Assembly (NCBI RefSeq): GCF_024703995.1
Contig: NZ_JAMXQV010000036.1
Span: forward strand, 35,704 to 99,703
Reading direction: 5' to 3'
DNA: 64,000 nucleotides
Source of the DNA: Amycolatopsis iheyensis
GTDB taxonomy: Bacteria; Actinomycetota; Actinomycetes; Mycobacteriales; Pseudonocardiaceae
Below, piece after piece: positions 35,102 through 43,950 of the stretch. The notes beneath the pieces are model-generated. The model saw only the letters and a list, made by a program, of their open reading frames with translations. It did no database searches and was not told the DNA's origin. A program made the translations under genes and the position numbers. How positions within the stretch are numbered: the first letter of the stretch is position 1; each line of letters starts with the position of its first letter.

Positions 35102-37192
35102 GTGACGAAGAGCACTCGGCGAAAGCACGCATGGCGCGCCCGGCTGCCGGTCGTGGGGATTGTCGTGGTGGTGACCGCGGGTGTGGCCGCCGCTGTCACC
35201 GGGGCCGCGAACCCGCTGCCGGGCCTGCGGGTGGTGCCCGGTGGCCACTGGGTCTACAACTCGGTGCTGCATGTGGCCTTTCACGTCGACGGTGGTACTG
35301 CCGCCATCGACGCGCGCGCCGCCGTGCCCGGTGACCCGGGGAGTCAGGTGCTGCAGGGGGATTCCAGCGGGTACGTCGTGGGCGGCACGCGGATCACCGA
35401 GTTCGGCAAGTCGGACCTGACGGCCGGGCCGTCGGTGACGCCGCCGTCGGCCGAGGTTCCGGTGGGGGTGGAGACCGCCGGCGGTCCGTACCTGGTGTAC
35501 CGCCGGGCGGGGCAGGTCGCACGGCTCGGGGACCCGGCGGCGACGATGTCCGCCGGTGGCCCGGTCGGTGACCCGGTCGCCACCGCCGACGGCACGTTGT
35601 GGCTGCCTCGAACCAGTTCCGGCTTGCTTTGCCGGCTCGACCGCGGCGCGGTCAGCCTCTCGTCCTGCCCCGTGGCGCTGCCTGCTGTTCACCAAGGCGC
35701 GTTCACCTTGGTCGGGGACGCTCTGCACTTCGTCGACACAACCGACGGTTCCGTGCGCACGGTCGAGGCGGACGGTCTCGGCGCGGCGGTGCCGATGGGC
35801 GTCGCGGCCACCGCGGACCTGCGGCCGGCCGCCAACGACGTCGCCGGCCGGGTGCCCGTCCTCGATTCGTCGGCGAACCGGCTGTACCTCGTCGATCCGG
35901 CACCGAACCCGCGCCCGGCGATCGTCGTGGCGCTGCCCGCGGGGCAGTACGACGGCCCGGTGGCCGGTGGCCCCGTCGTCGCCGTGGTGAACCGCAGCAC
36001 CGGCACCCTGCTCACCTTCGACGCCGCCGGCCGGCCCACCGACGCCAGGCCGGTGCCGCCCGGCGAAGGAACATCCCGGATCGTTCGCGGCGAAGACGCC
36101 CGCGTCTACGTCGACGGCGCGCAGGGCACCCACGTGCTGGTCGTCGGCAAGGACGGCAAGATCACCGACGTCCCGGTCGTGCCGCCCGCCGGCAAACCGG
36201 ACCAGCCGGTGCCGGACCACCCGACTCCGGGGCAGCCGCCGGTGGTGGTCCCGGTTGAGCACCCGGGCACCGGAAACAATCCCGACGGCGGTGCCGGCGA
36301 CAAGCCCAAGCCCCACGAGCCGCCGCCACCGCCGCGGAACCCGTCACCGCCTGCCGTTCCGGCCAGTCCGCCGGGCGCGCCGCCGGGGGTGTCGGCGACC
36401 GGCGGCGACAGCTCGGCGACGGTGAGCTGGGGTGCGGCGGCGGACAACCGGGCGGCCGTGACGGCCTACCGGATCAGCTGGGCCGGCGGCTCGCGGACGG
36501 TCGGTGGCGGGACCCGGCAGGTCGAGATCACCGGGCTGGCCAACGGAACCCGCTACACGTTCACCGTTGTCGCTCAGAACAAGGCGGGCACGGGGCCGGG
36601 CGCGTCGGCGTCCGCGACCCCGGCGGCGGCCGCCTCGGCGCCGAAGCTCACCGCGGCCTACCGAGACGGCGATGCCTCGCTGTCCTGGACCCAGCCCGAT
36701 CTCGGGGGCGGGCAGCTGGTGCACTACGTCGTCACCGGGACCGGGCTGGCGCAGCAGACGGTGTCCGGCACGACGGCGACGTACTCCGGGTTGAGCGCGG
36801 GGAAGACCTACACCTTCACCGTCCGCGCGGTGACCCGGACGCCCGACGGGCAGACCCGCACCGGCGCGGCGGCGTCGAAGAGCGTCACCGTGCCGTCGCC
36901 GAAGATCACCATCAGCCAAGGCGCGCCCACCAGCAGCGGCAACTGCGACGCGCCGGACTGTGCCCGGGTGAACGTGACGATGACCGGCTTCGCCCCGAAC
37001 ACGACCTACGCCATCAGGCTCAGCTCCGAGAGCAACGCCAACGTGCGGACCGAGTCCGCGCGGACCAATGGGAACGGCTCCCTGACCTACAACCAGCTCG
37101 ACTACGACGAACCCGGCCAGACGGTCTGGGTGAGTGTGGAGACCCCGGACGGCCGGATCACCTCCAACCGAATCAACTGGAAGAGCCAATGA
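35102..37192 (+). CDS. Secreted/anchored protein with propeller-like domain and fibronectin type III repeats
   Basis: A 696-residue protein with a basic N-terminus and a hydrophobic segment, LPVVGIVVVVTAGVAAAVTG (about 15-34), acting as signal anchor. Residues about 40-340 hold beta repeats of the propeller type (VGDPVATADGTLWLPRTSSG, TLVGDALHFVDTTDGSVRTV). A Pro-rich spacer (about 345-420) follows, then two FN3 domains (AAVTAYRISWAGGS, and AKLTAAY-type start with LSAGKTYTFTVRAVTRTPDG). The C-terminal domain has two Cys (NCDAPDCARVNV). It faces outside and probably binds the cell wall or a ligand. Its stop overlaps the MoxR start (ATGA), so it leads a five-gene operon. The start is GTG; no better codon is near. 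Confidence 0.85.
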   Translation: MTKSTRRKHAWRARLPVVGIVVVVTAGVAAAVTGAANPLPGLRVVPGGHWVYNSVLHVAFHVDGGTAAIDARAAVPGDPGSQVLQGDSSGYVVGGTRITEFGKSDLTAGPSVTPPSAEVPVGVETAGGPYLVYRRAGQVARLGDPAATMSAGGPVGDPVATADGTLWLPRTSSGLLCRLDRGAVSLSSCPVALPAVHQGAFTLVGDALHFVDTTDGSVRTVEADGLGAAVPMGVAATADLRPAANDVAGRVPVLDSSANRLYLVDPAPNPRPAIVVALPAGQYDGPVAGGPVVAVVNRSTGTLLTFDAAGRPTDARPVPPGEGTSRIVRGEDARVYVDGAQGTHVLVVGKDGKITDVPVVPPAGKPDQPVPDHPTPGQPPVVVPVEHPGTGNNPDGGAGDKPKPHEPPPPPRNPSPPAVPASPPGAPPGVSATGGDSSATVSWGAAADNRAAVTAYRISWAGGSRTVGGGTRQVEITGLANGTRYTFTVVAQNKAGTGPGASASATPAAAASAPKLTAAYRDGDASLSWTQPDLGGGQLVHYVVTGTGLAQQTVSGTTATYSGLSAGKTYTFTVRAVTRTPDGQTRTGAAASKSVTVPSPKITISQGAPTSSGNCDAPDCARVNVTMTGFAPNTTYAIRLSSESNANVRTESARTNGNGSLTYNQLDYDEPGQTVWVSVETPDGRITSNRINWKSQ

Positions 37193-38151
37193 CACCAGTA
37201 CTTCAGCCCGGCGCCGTCTACGAGCGGATCGCCGCGAACGTCCACAGTGTCCTACGCGGCAAACCCGACGTCGTGCGTCTCGCCGTCGCGGCGCTGTTCG
37301 CCGAAGGGCACCTGCTCGTCGAAGACGTGCCCGGCGTGGGCAAGACGACGCTGGCCCGCTGCCTGGCGCGCAGCATCGGCGGCTCGTGGAACCGCATCCA
37401 GTTCACGCCTGACCTGCTGCCCGGCGACATCACCGGCGTGCCGGTGTACCACCAGAAGGAAGAGCGCTTCGAGTTCCACCCCGGCGGCGTGTTCGCCAAC
37501 GTCGTCGTGGCGGACGAAATCAACCGCGGCACGCCGAAGACGCAGTCGGCGCTGCTCGAGGTGATGGCGGAGCGGACGGTCACGGTCGACGCGGTCCGGC
37601 ACGAGGTGCCGCGGCCGTTCCTGGTCGTCGCCACGCAGAACCCGATCGAGCTGGCCGGCACCTACCGGCTGCCCGAGGCGCAGCTGGACCGGTTCCTCAT
37701 GCGCCTGGACGTCGGCTACCCGGATCTCGCGTCCGAGGTCATGGTGATCATGGGCGACTGTGCCGGCGTCGGCCCGGACGAGCTGAACCCGGTGGTGGAC
37801 ATCCCCACGCTGCGGCAGACGATCCAGCAGGTGCGCGTCGTGCACGTCGACCGCGCGGTCTGCGAGTACGCCGCCCGGCTCGCGGCCGCGACCCGCACGC
37901 ACGTCGCGCTGCGCTACGGGGCCAGCCCGCGTGGCAGCATCGCGCTGATCCGCGCCGGGCAGGCGTTCGCGGCGACGGACGGCCGCGCGTTCGTCACGGT
38001 CGACGACGTCAAGGACGTTGCCCACGCGGTGCTCGCGCACCGGCTGATCCTGACGGCCGACGCCGAGCTGAACGGCCGCCGCGCCACCGAGGTCGTCGAC
38101 GAGGTCCTCGCCGCGACCCCGGCCCCGATGAGGGCGGGGAAGACGGCCTGA
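37189..38151 (+). CDS. MoxR-family AAA+ ATPase
   Basis: A 320-residue AAA+ chaperone of the MoxR type. Walker A is VPGVGKTTLAR (47-57), Walker B VVVADEINR with D109-E110, then TPKTQSALLEVMAERTV, sensor 1 VVATQNPIELAGTYRLPEAQ and the C-terminal ASPRGSIALI sensor 2 region. MoxR proteins act with VWA/DUF58 partners to mature or insert protein complexes at the membrane. The next gene is such a DUF58 partner, overlapping by one base (TGATG), and the preceding FN3 gene overlaps by four. Length and motifs are complete. Confidence 0.93.
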   Translation: MTPVLQPGAVYERIAANVHSVLRGKPDVVRLAVAALFAEGHLLVEDVPGVGKTTLARCLARSIGGSWNRIQFTPDLLPGDITGVPVYHQKEERFEFHPGGVFANVVVADEINRGTPKTQSALLEVMAERTVTVDAVRHEVPRPFLVVATQNPIELAGTYRLPEAQLDRFLMRLDVGYPDLASEVMVIMGDCAGVGPDELNPVVDIPTLRQTIQQVRVVHVDRAVCEYAARLAAATRTHVALRYGASPRGSIALIRAGQAFAATDGRAFVTVDDVKDVAHAVLAHRLILTADAELNGRRATEVVDEVLAATPAPMRAGKTA

Positions 38152-39278
38152 TGATCCGGCTGACCCGGCGCGGTATCGGGATTTTCGCGGGCACTGTCGT
38201 GCTCTTCGCCTTCGCCCAGTGGGCCGGTTACCCATTCTTCCTGGCGATCGCCGGCGCCGGCGCAGGCGCGCTCCTGGCGGCGGTCGTGCTGACCGGACGC
38301 CGGCCGCGCGTCGCCGTCACCCGCGAGGTCTACCCGGACCGCGTCGAGCGCGGGCGGCCCGCCGTGGCCACGCTGCGGGTGCACAACCCGACGGGACGGC
38401 GGCAGGTCGCCTTCAGCGCGGGGGACCGCATCGGCGGTGGCCTGCGCGCGGTCCGGATCCGCGCGCTGGCCCCGAACGCCGAAGCCGTGCACCGCTACGA
38501 ACTGCCGACCGCCCGGCGGGGCCGGCACCAGGTCGGCCCGCTCACCCTGGACCGGGGTGACCCGTTCGGGCTCGGCAGCCGGCAGCTGGCCGCCGGGGAG
38601 ATCGCGACGCTGTGGGTGCACCCGCGGGTGCACGTCCTGCACCAGCCCGGTGGGGGCCGGCCGCGGCACCACCACGAGGGCACCGTGGCCGACAACCGGC
38701 TGCGCGGCTCCTACGACCTGCGCGAGGTGCGGGAATACGTGCCCGGGGACGAAGTCCGCCACCTGCACTGGAAAGCGACCGCGCGGACCGGCCTGCTGAT
38801 GGTCCGCGACCACGTCGACCCGGACCAGCCGCGGTTCACCGCGCTGCTGGACAGCCGCCTGCGGGGGCCGGTGCTGGAGGAGGCGGTCGACCTCGCCGCG
38901 TCGCTGGTGACGTCGGCCGCGCGCGCGGACCGGCCGGCGCGGCTGGTGTCCTCGGCCGGCCTCGACCTCGACACCGCCGGCGGCGTGCGGTCGGTGCGGC
39001 CGCTGCTGGACGCGCTGTGCGTGCTCGAATCGTCGGCAGGCGGGGCGCTCGTGCCCGAACAGCTGACCCGCGGCGGCGTCGGGGGACTGGCCGTGGTCAC
39101 CGCGGGCAGCACACCCGCCGACCGGACCGCGCTGGCCGCGTTGCGCGACCGCTACGCGCCTCTCGTCGTCTTCGTCTTCGGGGAACAGGGCACGCTGGCC
39201 GGGATTCCCGGCGCGACCGTGCTCGAGGTCTCCGACGCAGCCGACGCGGCCCGGCGCTGGAACTCGGTCGCCCGATGA
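38151..39278 (+). CDS. DUF58-domain membrane protein (MoxR partner)
   Basis: A 375-residue protein with two N-terminal membrane helices (GIFAGTVVLFAFAQWAGYPF then IAGAGAGALLAAVVLTG), a beta-rich domain and the DUF58 core: GSYDLREVREYVPGDEVRHL, HWKATARTG and VDPDQPRFTALLD. DUF58 is related to von Willebrand factor A domains; I see no complete MIDAS motif. The gene overlaps moxR and the following transglutaminase-like gene by one and four bases. Together they form the common MoxR-DUF58-TgpA cassette of bacteria, whose exact function is not settled. Confidence 0.92.
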   Translation: MIRLTRRGIGIFAGTVVLFAFAQWAGYPFFLAIAGAGAGALLAAVVLTGRRPRVAVTREVYPDRVERGRPAVATLRVHNPTGRRQVAFSAGDRIGGGLRAVRIRALAPNAEAVHRYELPTARRGRHQVGPLTLDRGDPFGLGSRQLAAGEIATLWVHPRVHVLHQPGGGRPRHHHEGTVADNRLRGSYDLREVREYVPGDEVRHLHWKATARTGLLMVRDHVDPDQPRFTALLDSRLRGPVLEEAVDLAASLVTSAARADRPARLVSSAGLDLDTAGGVRSVRPLLDALCVLESSAGGALVPEQLTRGGVGGLAVVTAGSTPADRTALAALRDRYAPLVVFVFGEQGTLAGIPGATVLEVSDAADAARRWNSVAR

Positions 39279-41350
39279 CTCCACAATGGACACAACGACT
39301 GACGACGACGTTGCTGCTGCTGGCCACCGGCCTGGCCGGGCTGCTGTTCGCGCCCGTGTTCGGGGCCGGCGCGCTGCTGCCGCCGCTCGCCGTCGTGCTG
39401 GTGGCCGCCTTCGCCGGCGCGGAACTCTGCGCCCGGGCCGGTGCGCTGCGGCCGTGGCGCCCGGTCGTGGTCCTCCTGCTCGGCCTGCTCGCCTTGGGGG
39501 AGCTGGAGTTCGGGCCGGGCCTGCCGGACGCGGCGATGCTGCGCGGGCTGCTCGCGGGCGTCACCCGGTCCTGGCAGCTGACCCTCCAGTCGACGTGGCC
39601 GGCGCGCGCGGACGCGGAGCTGCTCCTGTTCGTCCCGCTCGCGGTGCTGGCCGCCGCCATGCTCGGCGTCGAGTTGCTCCGCCGTCCCGCGGTGGCGCTG
39701 GTGCCGGGGCTGGCCGTCGCGGGCTTGAGCCAGGCCTTCGCGGCGCTGTCCGGACCGGTCGCGACGGCGGCCGGGCTCGCGTACTGCGTGGTCGCGGGCG
39801 CGCTGCTGGTCCTGACCCGCCGCGGCGGGGCCCGGGTGTTGCTGGTGGTGCCGTCCGCGGTGCTCGCGGTCGCCGCCGCGGCCGGGCTCACCGCGATCGA
39901 CCAGGGCGCCCGGCCGTCGCTGGCCATCGCCCGCGATGCCGCCGCGCCACCGGCCCTGCGCGTCGACGACCCGCTCGACGACGTCGCGGACCGGCTGACC
40001 CACCCGGCGCCGGCGGTGTTCAGCTACACCAGCAGCGCGCCGGTCGACCGGTGGCGGACCGCGGTTCTCGACGACTTCGACGGCGTCACGTGGCGAGCCG
40101 GCGCGGACTACCTTCGGCTGGGGTCGTCGCTGGGCGAGGCCACCCACCGGGCGCGGATCACGGTCCCGGCGGACGCGAGCGGCCCCTGGCTGCCCAGCCA
40201 GGCCGAACCTGCCGCGGTCTCCGGGGCCGCGCCCTTGGTCGACCCGCACACCGGCACCCTGCTGCTGCCCGACCGCCGCGGCGCGGTCGGCTACGAGCTC
40301 GGCTGGCGGGAACCTGCCGTCGCCCCGGGGGACCTGCTCGACGCCGGGATCGACCCGGCCGCGGTGACCGGCGGGGTCGGGCAGGTGCCGCCGGGCGTCG
40401 CCGAGCTGGCGAAGACCGCGACCGGCGGGCTGCGGCCGTCGTTCCGGGCGGCACTGGTGCTGGAGCGCTACCTCGCCGGGAACTACCGCGTGGCCACCGG
40501 CCCGGTGCTGCCGACCGGCAGCGGGTGGCCGCAGCTGACCGCCTTCCTGACGACGACCCGGGCCGGCACCAGCGGGCAGTTCGCGGCCGCGTACGTCGCG
40601 CTCGCGCGGATCGTCGGCATTCCCGCCCGGATCGCGGTCGGCTTCCGGACCCCGCCGGGTGGCGGGAGCCCGGTGACCGTCCACAACGGCGACGCGTTCG
40701 CCTGGCCCGAAGTCGCCGTCTCCGGGGTCGGCTGGGTGCCGCTCGACCCGACCGGCAGCGCGGCCCGCGGGACCGGCGCGACGCCGGGCGCGCTGGCCCG
40801 CGTCACCGATCAGGCGCGGCGAGAACTCCCGCCCCAGCCCCAGCTGCGCGACCCGGACGTCCCGAGGGACGGCCCCGCGCCGCCGACGTCCGGCGGCTCG
40901 CCGGCGAGCTGGTTCCTGGACGCGGCCGCCCGGCTCGGCCTCGGCGCCGTCGTGCTGCTCGTCCTGCTGACTGCGGCGATCCCCGTCCTGCGTGCCGTGC
41001 GCACGGCACGGCGGCGGCGCCGCACCGGCGCGGACGCCGTCGTCGCCGCGTGGCAAGAGGCTCGGGACGTCCTGCGGGCGCATGGCTTCGCCACACCCCG
41101 CGGGGCGACCGTGCGCGACCTCGCCCGCGGCCTACCGTCCACTGTGGACAAATCGGTCGAAGAGGGGCTGAGCTGGCTGGCGCGGCAGGTGGACGTCGCG
41201 CTGTGGTCCGGCGCCGCCGCCGACCACCGGACCGTGGACCAGGCGTGGTCGGCGGTGCGGGCGGTCCGCAAGGGCCTGGCCGGCGCGGCGTGGCGGGCCC
41301 GCCTGCGAGCCACCTTCGACGTGCGGAGCCTGCGGGCGGTGCCGTCATGA
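39275..41350 (+). CDS. Transglutaminase-like membrane protein (TgpA type) lacking catalytic Cys and His
   Basis: A 691-residue protein starting at the ATG that overlaps the DUF58 stop. Residues 1-215 hold about six membrane helices (LLLLATGLAGLLFAPVFGAG first), followed by a DUF3488-like extracellular region and a transglutaminase fold. The active site is changed. Where TgpA proteins have a Cys before GQFA/EQFA, this has GTSGQFAAAY (Ser433). Where they have HAW, this has DAFAWPEV (Phe475). The Asp of VPLDPTG (491) is kept. Another membrane helix and a DUF4129-like cytoplasmic tail (about 575-691) follow. It is therefore probably a non-enzymatic relative, perhaps a binding protein. Third gene of the MoxR cassette. 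Confidence 0.9.
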   Translation: MTPQWTQRLTTTLLLLATGLAGLLFAPVFGAGALLPPLAVVLVAAFAGAELCARAGALRPWRPVVVLLLGLLALGELEFGPGLPDAAMLRGLLAGVTRSWQLTLQSTWPARADAELLLFVPLAVLAAAMLGVELLRRPAVALVPGLAVAGLSQAFAALSGPVATAAGLAYCVVAGALLVLTRRGGARVLLVVPSAVLAVAAAAGLTAIDQGARPSLAIARDAAAPPALRVDDPLDDVADRLTHPAPAVFSYTSSAPVDRWRTAVLDDFDGVTWRAGADYLRLGSSLGEATHRARITVPADASGPWLPSQAEPAAVSGAAPLVDPHTGTLLLPDRRGAVGYELGWREPAVAPGDLLDAGIDPAAVTGGVGQVPPGVAELAKTATGGLRPSFRAALVLERYLAGNYRVATGPVLPTGSGWPQLTAFLTTTRAGTSGQFAAAYVALARIVGIPARIAVGFRTPPGGGSPVTVHNGDAFAWPEVAVSGVGWVPLDPTGSAARGTGATPGALARVTDQARRELPPQPQLRDPDVPRDGPAPPTSGGSPASWFLDAAARLGLGAVVLLVLLTAAIPVLRAVRTARRRRRTGADAVVAAWQEARDVLRAHGFATPRGATVRDLARGLPSTVDKSVEEGLSWLARQVDVALWSGAAADHRTVDQAWSAVRAVRKGLAGAAWRARLRATFDVRSLRAVPS

Positions 41351-42621
41351 CGAGCGTGCTGACCGTGCCCGACGAACCCGCGCTCGGCGCCGGGCCGGTC
41401 GCGACTGTCTACTCCGGACTGTTCGACGACGTCCCGGTGGCGCTCAAGGTCTTCCCGGCCCGGTTCGACCGGGCGACGCTGGCCGAGGTCGAACGAGACA
41501 CCGCCCGGCTCCGGGACCTGCCTTCGGTGCTCCCGGCCGACGGCGTCGAACAGCGGGCCGACGGACGGCACGCGCTCCGGATGGAGCTGTGCCCGCAAAC
41601 CCTCGCCCGGCTGATCGACGGCGACCGGTGGCTGCAGGCGGGCGACGCCATCGTGCTCGGGCACGTGGTGGCGACCGCGCTCGCGGGCGCGCATGCGGCC
41701 GGCGTGGTGCACGGCCGGGTGCAGCCCGCGAACGTGCTGTTCCGGCCGACCGGAGAACCGGTCCTGGCAGACTTCGGCGTTGCGCTGCGCCGGGCGTTCC
41801 CGCGTGACATCGACGGCGAGCTGGGGTACCTGGCGCCGGAGACGCTGCGGGACGAAACCCTCGACGAGCGGACCGACCTCTATGGTCTCGGTGCGCTCCT
41901 GCACCGGGCGCTGACCGGCCGTATCCCGCTACCCGGGCAACTGGGTGAGCCGGTCGGCGAACGGATCATGCGGCTGCTGCGCACTCCCGTCCCGGTGATC
42001 GACGATCCCGACGTCCCGGTCGTCCTGTCGGCGGTGGTGGGCCGGCTGCTCGCGCCGAACCCCGACCACCGCCCGCCGGACGCCGCCTGGGTCGCCGCGC
42101 GGTTCGCCGAGCTGCTGCCGGAGTCCGCCGAGACCGGACCCGTCGAGGCGAGCAGCTGGTCTGCGCAGCCGTCGCGGGTGCCGACGCTGGACGCCGTACG
42201 GCCGGCCCGGACCAAGCGGCTTCGCCCGAACCTCGTGCTCGGCGGCGCCGCTGCGGTGTGCGTTGCCGCGATCGCGGCGGCGGCCTTCTTCACCGGCGGC
42301 ACGGACGACTCGGCCACGACCGCGCCGGCGTCGTCGCCGGTGAAGGCGCCCGAGGACGCCGGGCTGGAGCTGGCCGAAGCCCAGGACCACGGCAGCCAGG
42401 TCGTGCTCAGCTGGACCAGTGCGCTGGCCGGGATCGACTACGCGGTGATCGTCGCGCCGGAAGGCGAGCCGAACCACGCGGAGCTGGCCGGCCGCACGCA
42501 CACCACGACGGTCCGGGTCGATCCGCTGAAGCGCTACTGCTTCGAGGTGCGGGCGACCGACGGCCGGGCCGTCTACACCAGCCTGTCCCGCTCGATCCGC
42601 GGCGCGGTGTGCAACCGGTGA
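41347..42621 (+). CDS. Membrane pseudokinase with FN3-like C-terminus
   Basis: A 424-residue protein starting ATGA-overlapped with the previous stop. A Ser/Thr-kinase fold covers residues 15-270: VALKVF (Lys34), HGRVQPANVLF (122-132), ADFGVAL (Asp142), YLAPETLRDE and TDLYGLGALLHRALTG. The HRD catalytic Asp is Arg124, and the glycine-rich loop is weak (LGAGPVATVYSG), so it should be inactive or very weak. A transmembrane helix (AAAVCVAAIAAAAFFTGG near 297-314) is followed by an extracellular FN3-like domain, with paired Cys in KRYCFEVRA and GAVCNR. As a pseudokinase receptor it may sense the outside and steer the true kinase at 43951. Confidence 0.88.
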   Translation: MTSVLTVPDEPALGAGPVATVYSGLFDDVPVALKVFPARFDRATLAEVERDTARLRDLPSVLPADGVEQRADGRHALRMELCPQTLARLIDGDRWLQAGDAIVLGHVVATALAGAHAAGVVHGRVQPANVLFRPTGEPVLADFGVALRRAFPRDIDGELGYLAPETLRDETLDERTDLYGLGALLHRALTGRIPLPGQLGEPVGERIMRLLRTPVPVIDDPDVPVVLSAVVGRLLAPNPDHRPPDAAWVAARFAELLPESAETGPVEASSWSAQPSRVPTLDAVRPARTKRLRPNLVLGGAAAVCVAAIAAAAFFTGGTDDSATTAPASSPVKAPEDAGLELAEAQDHGSQVVLSWTSALAGIDYAVIVAPEGEPNHAELAGRTHTTTVRVDPLKRYCFEVRATDGRAVYTSLSRSIRGAVCNR

Positions 42622-42623
42622 TC

Positions 42624-43496
42624 TCAGCCGGCCGGTGAGATCCGGAGCGTGACCGTGCGGTTCGACGCCGGGTCGCGGAACGGGGGATCGTCCTGGTCCC
42701 CGCCGGCCAAGGTGAACCGGGTGAGCGGCAGGCCGCTCGCCGCGGCGAGTTCGACGGCGGCCACGCGGGCCCGGCTCCAGGCCACCGGTGAACCACCCGC
42801 CGCCGGCCCGCCGGGCACGGCCACGGTCCAGCCGATCACGGTGATCGTGCCGCCGGTGCCCGACAGCGCCGAGCCGAGCCGGCGGAGCCGCTGTTTGCCT
42901 TCCGCGGTGAGCTGATCGCCCGAGCGGTAGAGGCCGCCGGAAAACCGGACCTCCACCGCGTCCGGCGTGGTCCGGACGGTCACGCCGGGCTGTGCCACCG
43001 CCGCCGCAGCCGCGTTGACCGCCGCCTCGCGCCGGGCCGCGGCGGCTTCCTGCGCGCCCAGCTGCTGTTCGAGCTGGGCAACGCGCGCCGAGTCGCGCCC
43101 GGCCGGTGGCGGAGAGTCCGTCGAGCCGCCGGTGACCGAGACACCGAGGGCGACCAGGCCGGCGACGAGGACCACCGCGGCCGCCCGGGACGGCCGCAGC
43201 AGCGGCCGCGGCGGCCGGCGGCGCGCGCGGATGGCCTCGATCGTGGCCCGGCCCGCGGCCGCGCCGGGGTGCTCGGGGTCGGTGGCCTGCGCCCGTGCCC
43301 AGGACAGGTCGGCCTGGTCGAGATCGCCGCGCTGGGCGTGGATCCGCGCGAGCAGGTCGAACTCGGCTGGGCCGGCGTCGCCCGCCGCGTCGAGCTCCGC
43401 GAGGATTGCCGCTGCGCGGGTGAGGTCCCCGGCCCGCGCCAGTGCGGCCGCTTCGGCGGCCGAAAGGCTCGCGGCCAGGGAACGCGTCACGTCCAC
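42624..43496 (-). CDS. TPR/membrane protein with OmpA-like C-terminal domain
   Basis: A 290-residue protein transcribed against the pseudokinase gene, with only two bases between the stops. It starts at GTG. The N-terminal about 90 residues are TPR-like helices (ADLSWARAQATDPEHPGAAA), then one transmembrane helix (AAAVVLVAGLVALGVSV), a short coiled coil (VAQLEQQLGAQEAAAARREA) and an OmpA-like domain: GGLYRSGDQLTAEGKQRLRR, ITVIGWT and SRARVAAVELAAASGLPLTR. OmpA-like domains bind peptidoglycan. The topology (TPR inside, OmpA outside) suits a link between cell wall and a cytoplasmic complex. It overlaps the 123-residue gene behind it. Confidence 0.85.
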   Translation of the reverse strand: MDVTRSLAASLSAAEAAALARAGDLTRAAAILAELDAAGDAGPAEFDLLARIHAQRGDLDQADLSWARAQATDPEHPGAAAGRATIEAIRARRRPPRPLLRPSRAAAVVLVAGLVALGVSVTGGSTDSPPPAGRDSARVAQLEQQLGAQEAAAARREAAVNAAAAAVAQPGVTVRTTPDAVEVRFSGGLYRSGDQLTAEGKQRLRRLGSALSGTGGTITVIGWTVAVPGGPAAGGSPVAWSRARVAAVELAAASGLPLTRFTLAGGDQDDPPFRDPASNRTVTLRISPAG

Positions 43497-43858
43497 GGCC
43501 GCCCGCCGAAAGAGATGAGCCGCAGCAGTTCTTCATTGACGGCACGAAGTTCGCGCAGGTCACCATCGGCCGCCGCGCGCGCACCCCGCGCAAACAGCTC
43601 GTCGGCCGGACCCGGTTGGGTGCCGGGGTCGCGCAACCACCGGAACAGCGCCACCGGCCGCCCGGCCGGGTCGTCGCCGGTCAGCCGGACGACCTCGGCG
43701 TCTCGCGCCCCGATCGCCGCAGCCGTGGCGAGGTCGCGCAGCAGGCGGTCGAGTCGCCACTGGGATTCGTCCCAAACCGGCGGCGCGATGCGGAAAGCGA
43801 CGTGGTGGCCGCGTTGGCGCAGATGCCCACCGAGCGACCGGAGGAGCCGATGGGTCAC
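43487..43858 (-). CDS. Small 123-residue protein upstream of the OmpA-like gene
   Basis: Begins at a GTG (complement at 43856-43858) and ends 10 bases inside the next gene. The sequence is helical (SQWRLDRLLRDLATAAAIGA, then DLRELRAVNEELLRLI), without signal or membrane segment. I do not recognise it. It is divergent from the Ser/Thr kinase across a 92-base gap that contains a perfect palindrome, so it is probably co-regulated with the kinase. It may be an adaptor of the same pathway. Confidence 0.75.
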   Translation of the reverse strand: MTHRLLRSLGGHLRQRGHHVAFRIAPPVWDESQWRLDRLLRDLATAAAIGARDAEVVRLTGDDPAGRPVALFRWLRDPGTQPGPADELFARGARAAADGDLRELRAVNEELLRLISFGGRPWT

Positions 43859-43900
43859 GGGTGCGTCCGTCTGTCCATGGCCGGAGCCTAAGCCGGTGGT

Positions 43901-43918
43901 CGCGGGACCCTTCCCGCG
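43901..43918. promoter_or_regulatory. Palindrome in the divergent kinase/OmpA promoter, GGGA-N4-TCCC type
   Basis: CGCGGGACCCTTCCCGCG has perfect 7-base arms with a 4-base centre, placed between divergent genes. A TATGTT hexamer at 43939-43944 lies 6 bases before the kinase ATG and could be a -10 box of a short-leader transcript. The GGGACCCTTCCC core matches the elements at 35064 and 28890. Confidence 0.55.
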
Positions 43919-43950
43919 TCGGCCGGCCCTGCACCCGCTATGTTCGGCCG

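Noticed and set aside
39152..41083. 643-codon minus-strand frame
   Set aside because: Antisense to the transglutaminase-like gene; Arg/Gly/Gln-rich noise.
43901..43918. Rho-independent terminator reading of the palindrome
   Set aside because: It lies between divergent starts where no transcript needs to end, and no T-run follows on either strand.
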